Positions 1 to 11,077 of a DNA stretch of 64,000 nucleotides are shown in pieces; within the stretch, counting starts at the first letter, position 1, and the number at the start of each line of letters is the position of its first letter. The translations under genes and the position numbers were made by a program. The stretch spans positions 62,001 to 126,000 of the forward strand of contig JACTVC010000014.1 of the NCBI GenBank assembly GCA_018417955.1. The letters run 5' to 3'. Below the pieces are notes generated by a model, which did not search any database, was not told the origin of the DNA, and saw only the letters and a program-made list of their open reading frames with translations. This DNA is from Laccaria trichodermophora (lineage: Eukaryota > Basidiomycota > Agaricomycetes > Agaricales > Hydnangiaceae).

Positions 1-1
1 A

Positions 2-312
2 GTTCTCCCCTTCCCTAACTCCGACCACTGGACATATCCCTTGGGGGTAAAGCCCTCCCAATTAACGCCGGACGATGAATGGTCCACACAAACTCAACTA
101 CTTATATCAGTCAACCCAGTCATTCGCGAGGAGTTCGCCAAGGGCTACGAAGAGGACAAATTCTTCGTCTCACATTACGTCAAAGTACAACCCAACGATA
201 AGACCGTGATCTCCGCAAGCCACTTCCAAAGAGGACAAGACGACCTGCTCTACTTCATCGACGCCGGTTGGAGAATGAGACTTTGCGTACCTAAAGCCAA
301 AATCATGATCTA
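2..312 (+). pseudogene. Ty3/gypsy polyprotein fragment (integrase leader region)
   Basis: The frame is open from the window edge to a stop near 312 and reads like the stretch between RNase H and the integrase zinc finger of Ty3/gypsy polyproteins. It ends in the family-typical leader (DDLLYFIDAGWRMRLCVP). The same stretch occurs, more diverged, inside the large LTR element at 47.7-59.4 kb: KVQPNDKTVISASHFQR here against KVQPNEKSVISVSNYHR there. The zinc finger and integrase core that should follow are missing, and KDZ transposase sequence begins at 329. A Ty3 integrase C-terminus with chromodomain resumes near 4.13 kb in the same orientation, so both may be remnants of one element. The 5' part lies outside the window. 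Confidence 0.6.
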
Positions 313-328
313 GTGCTGATCCACATAG

Positions 329-3300
329 GAATGGAACCAGACTTTCTTCCAAAAAACAACACTGAGGGATATGGGACTACGTGTGCAACTCGGGCACATG
401 GGTTCCCCTTGCCTGGTCCTGAGGCAAGGTCACAAGGACTTTATAGTCCTTCATACAAACGGCTTACACTACGTTGCGGTCGATTTTTGTGGCTGTGACC
501 ACCGCATAACAAGTCGACAACAACTACTCCGAGTCGAGTGGTATCCGGCAACTGTCCACTACCCACAGACTTGCGCCACTTTTCGCCTACTCAAGCTCTT
601 CCACACAGTCACCCTTACTGGGAAGCTGTCAGCTCATGAATTCTACAAAGCGCTCGAGCATCTCACAGACAACACTAGCCTCAATGTTCCTAAGGTAAGC
701 CGAGCCTTTGAATGTTTGGCGGAAAGTGATGTTTTCTTCCAGACATGTTACAAATCATTTATGCGTATGATACGTGAGTTCCGCCATCTGAAACTGATGA
801 AGCGCAAAGGTTGGGGAAACATCAAGAACGGTCTCATTAGTACCAGTCACTCGGATTTGACTGTCCCTTGTCCTGCTTGTCCGATTCCCGGCATCAATCT
901 GCAAAATGAATGGGAACAAGTTCCCAAAGAAATGAGGTACAATTTCCCACCATCTTGGTCCTACTTATCTGACAATCTTACAGGTTTCTTTATACTTTAA
1001 TCCTAGCCTTGGATGCGAACTTTCGATTGAAGAACCTGATGCGGTCGTTGATCAAGAAGGACCCTGGCTTACATACTGGAATGGCTTATTTCACCAACAA
1101 CAAGCCATACCGCAAGCACGTCTTGAAGTACGCGACACAAAAGGATGTAAGCTCATTTCAATTCTCCCACATATGGTTTCTAATGAAATCCTTTTTTCAG
1201 ATTAGCTCTTGCAGCGGATTCAGAACCTTGGCCCATGCTGAAACCAAATTTTCAGCAGGGCTGCGCTCAACAGGGGTCGGCATGGCTTTGTGCGCCCATC
1301 ACGAAATTGTAAGAAGCGGTGGAGTAGGCGATCTCCAGAAGGGAGAAAGGTTTGTGTGCTTTGATTGTAACAATACGAAGCTAATAGAATGCGATCAGAT
1401 ATTGCAACATGGATTACATCCTGCTGTCGGTGCTTGCTCCCGTACTGGTCCTCGGCATTTTTATATCATACGACATTGCCTGCCAGTTCAAAGTCAATTT
1501 TTTTAACCACATGGAAGCTCTCCCCGACCACCTAAAATTACCCAATGGCGTTTCCACCGATTGGGGCATACCTAAGTGCCACTGCCCCATGCATAAACTA
1601 CCATGTCAAGCACCGCATTCGCTGAACTTCAAGCCAGGTGTGGGGCGAACTGATGGCAAGGGGATTGAGCGGAGTTGGGCCAAGATGAACTGAGTGGCCA
1701 ATAGTACCAAGGAGATGGGCCCAGGATCTCGGCATGACACGCTTGATGACCATTTCAGTCACCATAATTGGAGGAAGTACGTCTCACTCAGTAAGTTTTG
1801 CCCATTCATTATGAGGTGGTTTATTAACCTTCTTTCACCATCGGGGACCATGTTACATTCCCGACTGCTACTGGCCATTAAAGAACAGAAGCGGCAAATT
1901 CAAATATTCAACGAGTTTATGGACTCTCTCCATGAGGGTGGGAGGGTCAATATTGAGCAGTGGACGGCAATGGTTCTTGATTGGGAGGAAGATCCGAGCA
2001 AGCCGAACCCTTACGTTTTGCTCATCACTCATAAGTTTTCATATCTGATACAGTCATATAAATATATTTATGTGCCCTGCTCTAGATGCATCCCAAAATG
2101 ATGTCAAGAATCAGCTTTTGGAAGAGGAGAAGAAAGAGCTTGCAGCTGGTGTCCCACATGTCCATTCAACTGGACCAACCGCATTCATCTCAATGGGTTT
2201 GTTGATTGAGGAAAATCAGTGAGGCCGTTCTCAGTCACATGTTAAAACCACAACTTACTATTTTTTGTCATTCAGATGGCGCATCGCATGGGATGCGAGG
2301 GGACCCGAGGCACTGATGGTACATCGAGACAATGAACTACAACAACGGCGGCTGGTGCTGATGCATCAGCTAAAACAGTTCCGTAACTTGCAAGATGTTT
2401 ACACCCCTGCAGCTGCCGTCATGCTTGCTCAAGCAGAGGAAGCTCAGCAGCACCTTCCTGAGACGAAACGTGTTCAACCTGAGGTCGAGCACCAGCAGCT
2501 GTGGCTTCCCTCTGCCCTTCCGGTCAATCATCGCATTCATAACTGCCAGGCAGGTTTGGTCAACATCGAAACAAGGCTACGGCAAGCACAATGCCTGGAT
2601 GCACTAGAGAAGATTCGGACTCTTCAACGAGGTCGGCTGTCATTCATTGGCTTTCACAACAGAAACATTCAAGGTCAAAACCCAAATACGCGAGCCACAG
2701 ACATGATTAGCCATGTTGAGGACAAGTGAAAGGCACTCACTGTCAAATACCGTGCGACACGTCAGGCACTGCTTGAGCTGATCTGTCCAGGCGATTGGGA
2801 AAGGGAGTTGAAGGAGCTGAATGATGGAGACCTAACGACACCTGACGGCACTGAAATTAGCATAGAGATTCCGAACGATGAGATCGGACCAGACAGCCGC
2901 CTTTTGTCAAAAAAACGGCGAGTTGCCCTTGAAAGGGGACTCAGGGAGGGTAGGCGCATGGTTTCATGGATCTGGAGAGTAAAAGGGCATGGGCAAGACG
3001 ACGGTTTGAACGACGGTTTGAATGAGGGTACATCTTTCTTGGTTGAGTACATCATGGTGCTAAGTTTCCTCAGCTCTACGTGTCGAGTGGGCCAAGGCAT
3101 GAGCAAGGAGCTTATGGTGGTCGGAGGAGGTGATGCTATTGAAAGAAGAGATGAGGAGGGTTCAGAGAACTCTTGAGTGGAAGGCATCGTGGTGGGACAA
3201 CCATCAAGAAGGATGGTCAGGTCTAGACGCAGCAGCATGCGAAGGGGTGAAGGCGTATGCAGTGCAACAGGCTGGTATCCAGCGTGATATTCACGTGCGA

Positions 3301-3417
3301 TTCACTCGCCTCTGGGACCAGCCTCTGGTACCCTTTACGCATGATGAGGACAGTGGTGAGGGAAGCGCGACGGTCCTCGATCTGGCCGTCGAGGCATTCT
3401 TCGAGGACGATGATTAG
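329..3417 (+). pseudogene. KDZ-family transposase, 5'-truncated, CxC2-like
   Basis: Exons joined by introns of about 50 bases give a KDZ (Kyakuja-Dileera-Zisupton) transposase. The first exon starts just after an acceptor AG at 327-328 with EWNQTFFQKTTLRDMG and LRVQLGH. The same intron position is used by the second KDZ gene at 35-38.8 kb, so this copy lost everything 5' of that intron. Landmarks are ALDANFRLK (Asp at 1012-1014), ISYDIACQF (Asp at 1472-1474), GRTDGKGIERSW near 1650, STKEMGPGSRHDTLDDHF, and a C-terminal coiled segment ending VEAFFEDDD. Clear introns lie at about 695-743, 936-984, 1148-1200, 1350-1399 and 3027-3070. In-frame TGA codons occur at 1691-1693, 2727-2729 and 3100-3102; the last replaces the Arg of the family motif EWAKARAR. 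It is inactive as it stands. Confidence 0.85.
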
Positions 3418-4079
3418 ATTATCATGTAGCTGACACTGTCCTTCGATTTGTTTGTATAAAAACATTACACATGAGTCAAGGTAACATGTATTCTACTTTT
3501 CCTGCTCTTACATGGGAAGGGTGGATTGCCCTGGGTGATGGGTAGCCACTTCAACCATTGTTTACATTTGTGTACCAAAGGCATCGTTCAAATCTGCACA
3601 GGAAAGTTATGTTGTCTTACTCACCAGGACAGTGTGAAAGTCCAAAGTTTTAGTACAGGAAGGAAAGGGAATGAATTGAGCTTGCCATCTATACCATTTT
3701 GAGGAGAGCCTGGCAGACACAGAGGTGGCCGCATGGTATCAAATTCACCCTACATCAATGTTTACTATTGTGTACCAAAGGTGTCAAAAGGCCAACGTCA
3801 TCTGAAACAGGTTTGTCGAATCCAGCTATCATGGTTGCAATCGACGGAGGGATACTATTCGGACATTATTAAAGATATATTTGGTGAATTTTCCGAGGTT
3901 CTTTCTAGAAAAAACAAAGCTGTAGAGCAGAAATATCACCTCAGATTTAAAACTGCATTGTTGACATATATTTAGACATAAAGAAGCAAGATCTATTATA
4001 CACCGAAATATATATATCTACTGCAAAAACCCATGCTTAGGGCCAATGCAAGGATGCACCCTCCCAGCAATGGACTTAG
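3418..4079. other. No gene seen; short diverged duplication
   Basis: No recognisable coding sequence. An 80-codon ORF at 3733-3975 resembles nothing I know. A phrase ending in GTGTACCAAAGG occurs near 3555-3590 and again near 3755-3785, which suggests a short decayed tandem duplication. Confidence 0.4.
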
Positions 4080-4562
4080 GTGGGTGGGTTCAGTCAATAT
4101 AGTATATGGCTACAGCCAAGGGTGGCCCTAGTGAACCCCCATTCACTCGAACTAGTTGACATTGCAGGTACAGGCAAAAAACTCGTTCAAAGAATGATAG
4201 GGCCCTTCGAGGTAGTCGAAAGAATCAACCCCACAGTGTACAGACTGAGACTACCAGATACCTATTCGATGCACCTGGTCTTCAATCTAGAACACCTCAA
4301 GAAATATATACCATCCCCTGATGAGTTCAGGGAACGTACAGAATTACCCTCGATGCGAGAACTACGAGCCTCAGAAGAATACAAAGTAGAAGCTATTCTG
4401 GGACACCGCCTAGTAGGCAAAAAGAAAGCTAATCGTAGAATGTTCCTTGTCAGATGGAAGGATTACGGTCTGGCCGACGACTCATGGGTCTCTGAATACA
4501 ACCTCCGCAACTCAGCCCAACTCAAGCGAAACTATCTCAAGTCCAAGGGATTGTCTATCTAA
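4080..4562 (+). pseudogene. Ty3/gypsy integrase C-terminus with chromodomain
   Basis: From about 4128 the frame matches the end of a chromovirus Pol protein. It has the integrase C-terminal beta-barrel region (VNPHSLELVD, then LVQRMIGPFEVVERINPTVY, RLRLPDTYSMHLVFNLEHLK), a linker, and a chromodomain (VEAILGHRLVGKKKANRRMF, LVRWKDYGLADDSWVSEYNL) in about the last 55 residues. Chromodomains of such integrases are thought to bias insertion toward modified heterochromatin. Only this end survives here; the integrase core, RT and protease are absent upstream. It stops cleanly at 4560-4562 and is followed by the ORF at 4773. It probably belongs with the fragment at 2-312. Confidence 0.8.
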
Positions 4563-4772
4563 TTTCAATGAACGGAGAGCCCTCACTCTCATTATAAACT
4601 AAACCCTAACCTCAAAAGAATAATACTTAACGATTATACTGTACAGTAGAATTGAGCTCCGAAACTCCGCTTCATATATACGTCAACCTTTTTCAACTCT
4701 CCTTCCTTCAAAATTATCACGGTTGTCTCAAGTCGGGTACCCCGCAGCTTTTGAGCGCGATCACCGCCAGTC

Positions 4773-5723
4773 ATGGCTGGACGACTCAGACACCTCCCAG
4801 GACCAAACAACCACGATACCCGGCGTTTCGCCACCAAGAGAAACCCCAGTTTCACGGGCTACGAGCAGATTCCCCATCTTCCCCCTCCTCCAGCCTACGA
4901 ACTACCCGACCCAGTAACCAAGAGATACGTGTCAGCTCAAGGTCGACTTTGGGAAGTAACGTCACCCAATTCACTGCAAAAGGCATTCTGCCTGGGCAAA
5001 AGACCCTTGAACCTCGCTCTCAGCGTTAGTGACTATCAAGAATTCAACCGACGCTATGACGGCCATATGGGGCCATTCGACCCCACCATGAACCCTCAAC
5101 TCCACTCTCCAAGCAAGGAGTATAGAGCACTCATACTCAATCCCGCAGCAGTACAACCGCGCGATAGCCCTGAGTACGAGCTCATATCCGACTGTTGGAG
5201 AAGCGACGGAGCTCTGGCCTTCGATACCGGTAACGTCCATGGAAGCTACATCGATAAGTTAATCCGAGTGAACCAGGAAGCGGAAAGGAGGATGGAAGAA
5301 CTATACAAGGTATACACCAATCGTCACTCCATGGAACCACTGCACCGAGCACTATGGAGTCCAAATGTTCGACCCTCAGTGCCCACTTCAGAATACTTGG
5401 ATACTCTGCGTCACATCAAGAAGTTTTCATCAGCCGTTGACTGGGTCACCGACGCCCAGAGGGGAATTAAGGACAAGCAAGCTTTCGTGGACTACGTGTC
5501 TTGTCTGCAGTCCTCACCATTCTGGATGCCCGACTCAAACGTCCTGATAGGGATGGCAGATGATCGTTATCTAGGCGTCTGGCTGAATGGGATGGAGGAA
5601 CAACTGGCACGATGGTACCTGAAGGAAGGAGTTCCCTGTTTCATGACTGGTGGCTACCACTTTTATCATATGAAACAGGTAACTGCCTATAGGTCCCTGT
5701 GTATCCATCCACACTCTTTATGA
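4773..5723 (+). CDS. Unknown ORF downstream of the chromovirus Pol end
   Basis: A 316-codon ORF starts with MAGRLRHLPGPNNHDTRRF about 210 bases after the Pol stop. It is proline-rich and polar at the N-terminus, then a folded-looking region follows (VTKRYVSAQGRLWEVTSP, LDTLRHIKKFSSAVDWV, GMADDRYLGVWLNGMEEQLA, RWYLKEGVPCF). I do not recognise a catalytic domain. Around 5680 (MKQ, then GTAACT) the composition changes. A splice donor there is possible, so the last roughly 14 codons may be intronic or truncated. Its place directly after a chromodomain integrase suggests an accessory retroelement gene, but a truncated host gene beside the element is possible. Confidence 0.45.
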   Translation: MAGRLRHLPGPNNHDTRRFATKRNPSFTGYEQIPHLPPPPAYELPDPVTKRYVSAQGRLWEVTSPNSLQKAFCLGKRPLNLALSVSDYQEFNRRYDGHMGPFDPTMNPQLHSPSKEYRALILNPAAVQPRDSPEYELISDCWRSDGALAFDTGNVHGSYIDKLIRVNQEAERRMEELYKVYTNRHSMEPLHRALWSPNVRPSVPTSEYLDTLRHIKKFSSAVDWVTDAQRGIKDKQAFVDYVSCLQSSPFWMPDSNVLIGMADDRYLGVWLNGMEEQLARWYLKEGVPCFMTGGYHFYHMKQVTAYRSLCIHPHSL

Positions 5724-5829
5724 TAGGGAATCATTACTGTTACCATGTTTTTTCATTATCATAAAGGCTGCGCTTTTTCATTAATTGTAGGCAGGGTTTT
5801 GGGCCTCCCTCATAAGACAGCCTGTGGTT

Positions 5830-7191
5830 ATCATTACCAATTTCATATCTTTCCAAAGCCATATCATTGCAATTTTCATTAGTTATCTAGCCAGTATCAT
5901 TGGATATTTCATTAGCTACATGAGTGATATCATTGTGCGATTTTCAATGGTTACTTTGGCAATATCATTGGAAATTTCATAAGCTACTTGGGCAATATCA
6001 TTGCGCTTTTCATAAATTATCTTGCCAGTATCATTGGAATTTTCATTAGCTATTTGGGCGACATCATTGCAATTTTCATTAGCTACTTGGGCAATATCAT
6101 TGCAATTTTCATAAATTATGTGGCCAGTATCATTGGAAATTTCATTAGCTGGTTGTGCAATATCATTGGCAATTTCATTAGCTACTTGGGCAATATCATT
6201 GCCTCTTTTCATAAATTATCTTGCCAGTATCATTGGAAATTTCATTAGCTACTTGGGCGACATCATTGCGATTTTCATTAGCTACTTGGGCAATATCATT
6301 GCGATTTTCATAAATTATGTGGCCAGTATCATTGGAAATTTCATTAGCTGGTTTTGTGATATCATTGGCAATTTCATTAGCTACTTGGGCAATATCATTG
6401 TGCTTTTCATGAATTATCTTGCCAGTATCATTGGAAATTTCATTAGCTGGTTGTGCAATATCATTGGCAATTTCATTAGCTACTTGGGTAATATCATTGT
6501 GCTTTTCATAAATTATCTTGCCAGTATCATTGGAAATTTCATTAGCTACTTGGGTGACATCATTGCGATTTTCATAAATTATGTGGCCAGTATCATTGGA
6601 AATTTCATTAGCTGGTTGTGCAATATCATTGGCAATTTCATTAGCTACTTGGGCAATATCATTGCCTCTTTTCATAAATTATCTTGCCAGTATCATTGGA
6701 AATTTCATTAGCTACTTGGGCGACATCATTGCGATTTTCATTAGCTACTTGGGCAATATCATTGCGATTTTCATAAATTATGTGGCCAGTATCATTGGAA
6801 ATTTCATTAGCTGGTTTTGCGATATCATTGGCAATTTCATTAGCTACTTGGGCAATATCATTGTGCTTTTCATAAATTATCTTGCCAGTATCATTGGAAA
6901 TTTCATTAGCTGGTTGTGCAATATCATTGGCAATTTCATTAGCTACTTGGGTAATATCATTGCGCTTTTCATAAATTATCTTGCCAGTATCATTGGAAAT
7001 TTCATTAGCTACTTGGGTGACATCATTGCGATTTTCATAAATTATGTGGCCAGTATCATTGGAAATTTCATTAGCTGGTTGTGCAATATCATTGGCAATT
7101 TCATTAGCTACTTGGGCAATATCATTGCGATTTTCATAAATTATGTGGCCAGTATCATTGGAAATTTCATTAGCTGGTTGTGCAATATCAT
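5830..7191. repeat. 33-bp tandem array with 463-bp higher-order repeat
   Basis: The basic unit is 33 bp (11 codons), seen as variants such as ATCATTGGCAATTTCATTAG followed by CTACTTGGGCAAT. At least one larger block is duplicated with a 463-bp offset (6118 against 6581), i.e. fourteen units plus one base. The extra base sits in a CCTCTTTT variant near 6202 and 6665. Long frames stay open on both strands: hydrophobic (FISYLGNIIAI) on plus, polar (NDIAQVANEIA) on minus. This follows from a 33-base unit without stops and is not evidence for a protein. The array is cut sharply at 7191 by the palindrome that begins CACTTCAGTCACCC. Confidence 0.9.
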
Positions 7192-7413
7192 CACTTCAGT
7201 CACCCACCTTGACCAAGCTATTAGCTAGGAAATCTTGAAAAATTATCCAGGCTAATAGATCCTTTGGCTGGTTATTTTTTTGCCTCTGGAGAAAAATATA
7301 TTATTACATTGGGCAAAAATGTTTGGCCTTCAATATTGTGACCAGAAATATTTGGGCTCATATTTTGTATTGAAAAATATCCTAGCCATCTGAAAGTGGT
7401 AGGAAATTTTTTA

Positions 7414-7640
7414 GCTGTGTGACACTGCTGAAAAATGTTTTGGCCATGTCACACTGCTAAGAAATTTTTGAACCATATCACACTGCTGAGAAATGTTTTA
7501 GCCATGTCACACTGCTGAAAAATGTTTTGACCATGTCACACTGCTCGGAAATCTTTTAGCCATGTCACACTGCTGAAAAATCTTTTGACCATGTCACACT
7601 GCTCGGAAATCTTTTAGCCATGTCACATAGGCAAAAAATT
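7414..7640. repeat. 29-bp minisatellite in the left arm of palindrome A
   Basis: The phrase CCATGTCACACTGCTGAAAA recurs at 29-base spacing (for example near 7445, 7474, 7503, 7532, 7561), giving about seven units. The mirror copy lies at about 12497-12720 on the other arm. Confidence 0.85.
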
Positions 7641-9054
7641 TCCTGCCAGTGTCATGGAGTATCTGGGGTCCTAGTTTCAAAAAAAAAAACTTCAAAAATT
7701 TCTGACCATTCAAACTTTTATCTTCTGGATTCAACTTTTCTACAAAATTTATCATAAAGATCATTTTGGTCCTAAATTTGCCTTTTTAGTTTATATTGTA
7801 TTTTTATTATAGAAAAACCAGATTATATACTGCATTCAGCTCTATCTATTGGTGGTATTCAGCTATTTGTTATATAGTTATAGCCTCTAAATTCTGCTCT
7901 ATCAGATAATAAAGGTTGTTACTGACTGCTCTTATGTTGAGTGTATATTAATAACTGCCTATAATAGACTAGCCTTACTTACTGAATTATTACTGATGTC
8001 TATTATTCTTGCAAATTACCAGAAGTAAATATTGGCTGATGTGTGAGCCATATTTCTTCACTGAAGTATGTTCCTAAAGACTAGAGAGAGTTTGGGAACT
8101 GTCAGATTGACTATGCCAGCTTTTTTTTTCACTTTTATAGAGGCATATTTCTGAGAACTGCAGAGAGCTCTGAGGATTGTCAGTGTCTGAAGTTATAAAT
8201 ATGTATAATATGATATGATATGATATGATGTATTCATGTCTGTTGACTATAATGACATGCTGACTACCAGTACTTTACTGTGCCCCACCTATTTCTGCAG
8301 AAATGGCTAGAATCTCCTAGAATTCTGATCTCTCTATTACAAATAATAGTGACTACCATCCAATATTTTCTTTAATGTTTCTTGTATTTTATTGTAATTT
8401 TCTGGCAATATTTGCACAAATTACCTTATTTGGAAATATGCACAGACCACCAACATTGTAAATAACAGTTATAGCTGAATGCAGAATGATAAGCCACACC
8501 AGACTGACACATGCATAGGGCAGACTGTCAAATTTTCAAAGCAACATGATGGCTGAGTTCTCACCAAGTTCTCACAATGAGTCAAATAATTGATGTCACT
8601 GCAGTACCACAGTAACATTTGAGAGTCTGCTCTATGTATGTGTTGATCTGCATGACCTATCATTCTGCATTCAGCTGTGATGGTATGTCTATTCTTTTTC
8701 TATTTTTTTTTCCCTGTTTTTCCAGCTATATTTGTATCATTTACCATATTAGGAAATATCCACAGACTATGTATATGGTATCTAAATATTGTTAACAATA
8801 GTCTATTATTTTTCTCTTTTTCTTCTGAGTTTATGGCTATATTTTCATTCATTACCATATTTGGAAATATGCACAGTAAACAGTACATCAACATTATCAA
8901 CAACCATTTATGTCATGTAAATTTTTTCTCTAATTTTTCTAGCTATATTTGTATTAATTACTATTTTAGGAAATGTGCACAGACCATGTATACAATACCC
9001 CAATATTGTCAACAACAGTCCATTATTTTTCTCTTTTTCTTCTAATTTTTCAGG

Positions 9055-11077
9055 CTAAATTGAATTTCCTTTCTTATTTTTCTAGCTCTATTTGTATTAA
9101 ATTATTATATTAGGAAATGTACCCAGACCATGTATCTATTTCTTTTTTCCCCCTTTTTGTCTGACTCTCTGGATATATTTCCAGAATAGGAAATGTGCAC
9201 AGGCCATTAACAATAGTTTATTATTTTTTCTCCTTTTTTCTGATAGCAGTGGTGGTATTGTAAGTGCCAAAATCTTTCCTGGAAAGACAGATCACATGAC
9301 CACATCATATGATCTATGTCATAATTACATCATCTGACCTATCACATGACATAGAACATGAACAACTATAAGTTAGATGTTTGTTTGTTATTTGTTCTAT
9401 TACTTCCATGCCTATCCATGCATGTCCTTGATTGGTATTTATGACTACTACTGACAAGTACAAAAAGGAGTCATGTGACACAATAGCTAAGCGATGGAAA
9501 GTAAATAATGTAAAAGATGGATAAGATCCCAGATATGCCAGCCATTTCCATACTTGTCAGTAGTAGTCCCATGTATGATGGGTCAGGCTATCAGATATAT
9601 TCCCTATCCAATGGATTCTATATATGCATATCACAGTAGTCACACTTCTTATGCATCTTTGTACATGCATCTTCTCTATTTCCACTTGCATATAAGAGTA
9701 TTATTGTCTTCATGACTCTTTATCAAGCTTAGTGAAGGAATAGAGTGACAATGTCAGCTGTAGATTGTGACTCTTTTAGGAGAGCTTGTGACTCTTTTTC
9801 CCTTCCCTACATTCTGGCAGGATCCTGCTAAACCTTTCTGCAGCATTCTGGGAAAGGTGAGTACAGCTACACTTGTAACATTCCAGAGCATAAGTAGCTA
9901 CTCACTTAGCTTGACTCTGTAAGACTCTCTTAGATTCAAAACTTCTTGCAAGGTCTTCACACCATAACACAAACCATCAAATTCTCCTTAGCTTGCCAGA
10001 CACTTATATTGACATTACTCCAGAGTACAAGTGTCAGCACAGTTTATCAGGGCAGGTCTTATCAGATCTGTGGTGTTATCTCTTCCTGCATCTGTATCCA
10101 ATCACTCATGGACTTCCCAAGAGGTAGCAGAGGTGACAGTGCTTTGCACTGCTGTTTGCATAATGAAGTTTAGGAATCATGTTTATATGTATTGTATTGT
10201 GACCCACAAATTGGGAAGTAAGAGACCAGTTACATCCACCAAGGCCTGTAATGTCTAGCACTGATAGATGTTGCTCATCATGGCAAACAATGATCTGTGC
10301 CTGCATCTCATCTGATATCTGAGGCACCATGAGAGTTGGGGTTGAGATATTCCATTGACAGCTCCTGCATTTGATGCACAGATAATCCATTCTACTATAC
10401 AGAATTTTACCAGAATAAAATCAGAATAAAATAGGGAGAGTGGTGATGATGGGGTACTGTTCACATGGTCTGTGCACATTTCCTAATATAGTAATTAACG
10501 AAAATGTATCCAAAAATAAGAAAATAAATTCACATTAATGTAAATAGTTGTTGATAATGTTGATGTACTATTTACTTGGTCTGTGCATGTTTCCAAATAT
10601 GGTAATTAGTAAAAATATTGCCAGAAAATCAGAAATAAAAGAGAAAAAATATGTGACAATAGTTATCTCATATGCATTATATAGTTGTTTATGTTGTGTA
10701 TCATGTGATACAGTCATATGATATGACATGTGTGTGATAATAAAGTCATGTGACACAAATCATGTGATATATAAGAGTCAGGTGACATCATCATGTGATC
10801 ATGTGACATATCATAGATCATGTGACATATCATACGATGTATCCTGTGATACAACCATGTGATGCAGTCATGTGATCTCTTTTTCCACACTTATAACATC
10901 ACTACTGCTATTTTTTGTTATTTCTGTGTAGCTGTTGTAATATGGTGTAATGAGGTCTGACCACAGAAATTAATAAGGTAATTGATGAAAATAGAGCTAA
11001 AAAGTCACTACAGAGAGAGAAAAAATAATAGAGTATGTTGATGGTCTGTGCACATTTCCTGATAAGAAATTATATTC
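9055..11077. other. Spacer of palindrome A: no gene; CATGTGA-rich tract
   Basis: No coding sequence is recognised; ORFs here are short. The outer parts (about 9060-9240 and 10460-11077) hold further decayed copies of the arm motif (GGTCTGTGCACATTTCC) in inverted arrangement. About 9290-9370 and 10690-10885 are dense in CATGTGA/TCATGTGAC words at irregular spacing. The centre (about 9400-10450) is unique-looking AT-rich sequence. Confidence 0.6.

Noticed and set aside
3733..3975. 80-codon ORF as a small gene
   Set aside because: It has no recognisable motif, no neighbouring signals and chance-level length.
5830..7191. CRISPR-like array
   Set aside because: Units are contiguous with no unique spacers, and the window is eukaryotic.
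5988..7228. Long hydrophobic (plus) and NDIAQ-rich (minus) ORFs as membrane or repeat proteins
   Set aside because: They are the two-strand translation of a 33-bp DNA repeat whose unit is a multiple of three, and the frame shifts once per 463-bp higher-order unit.
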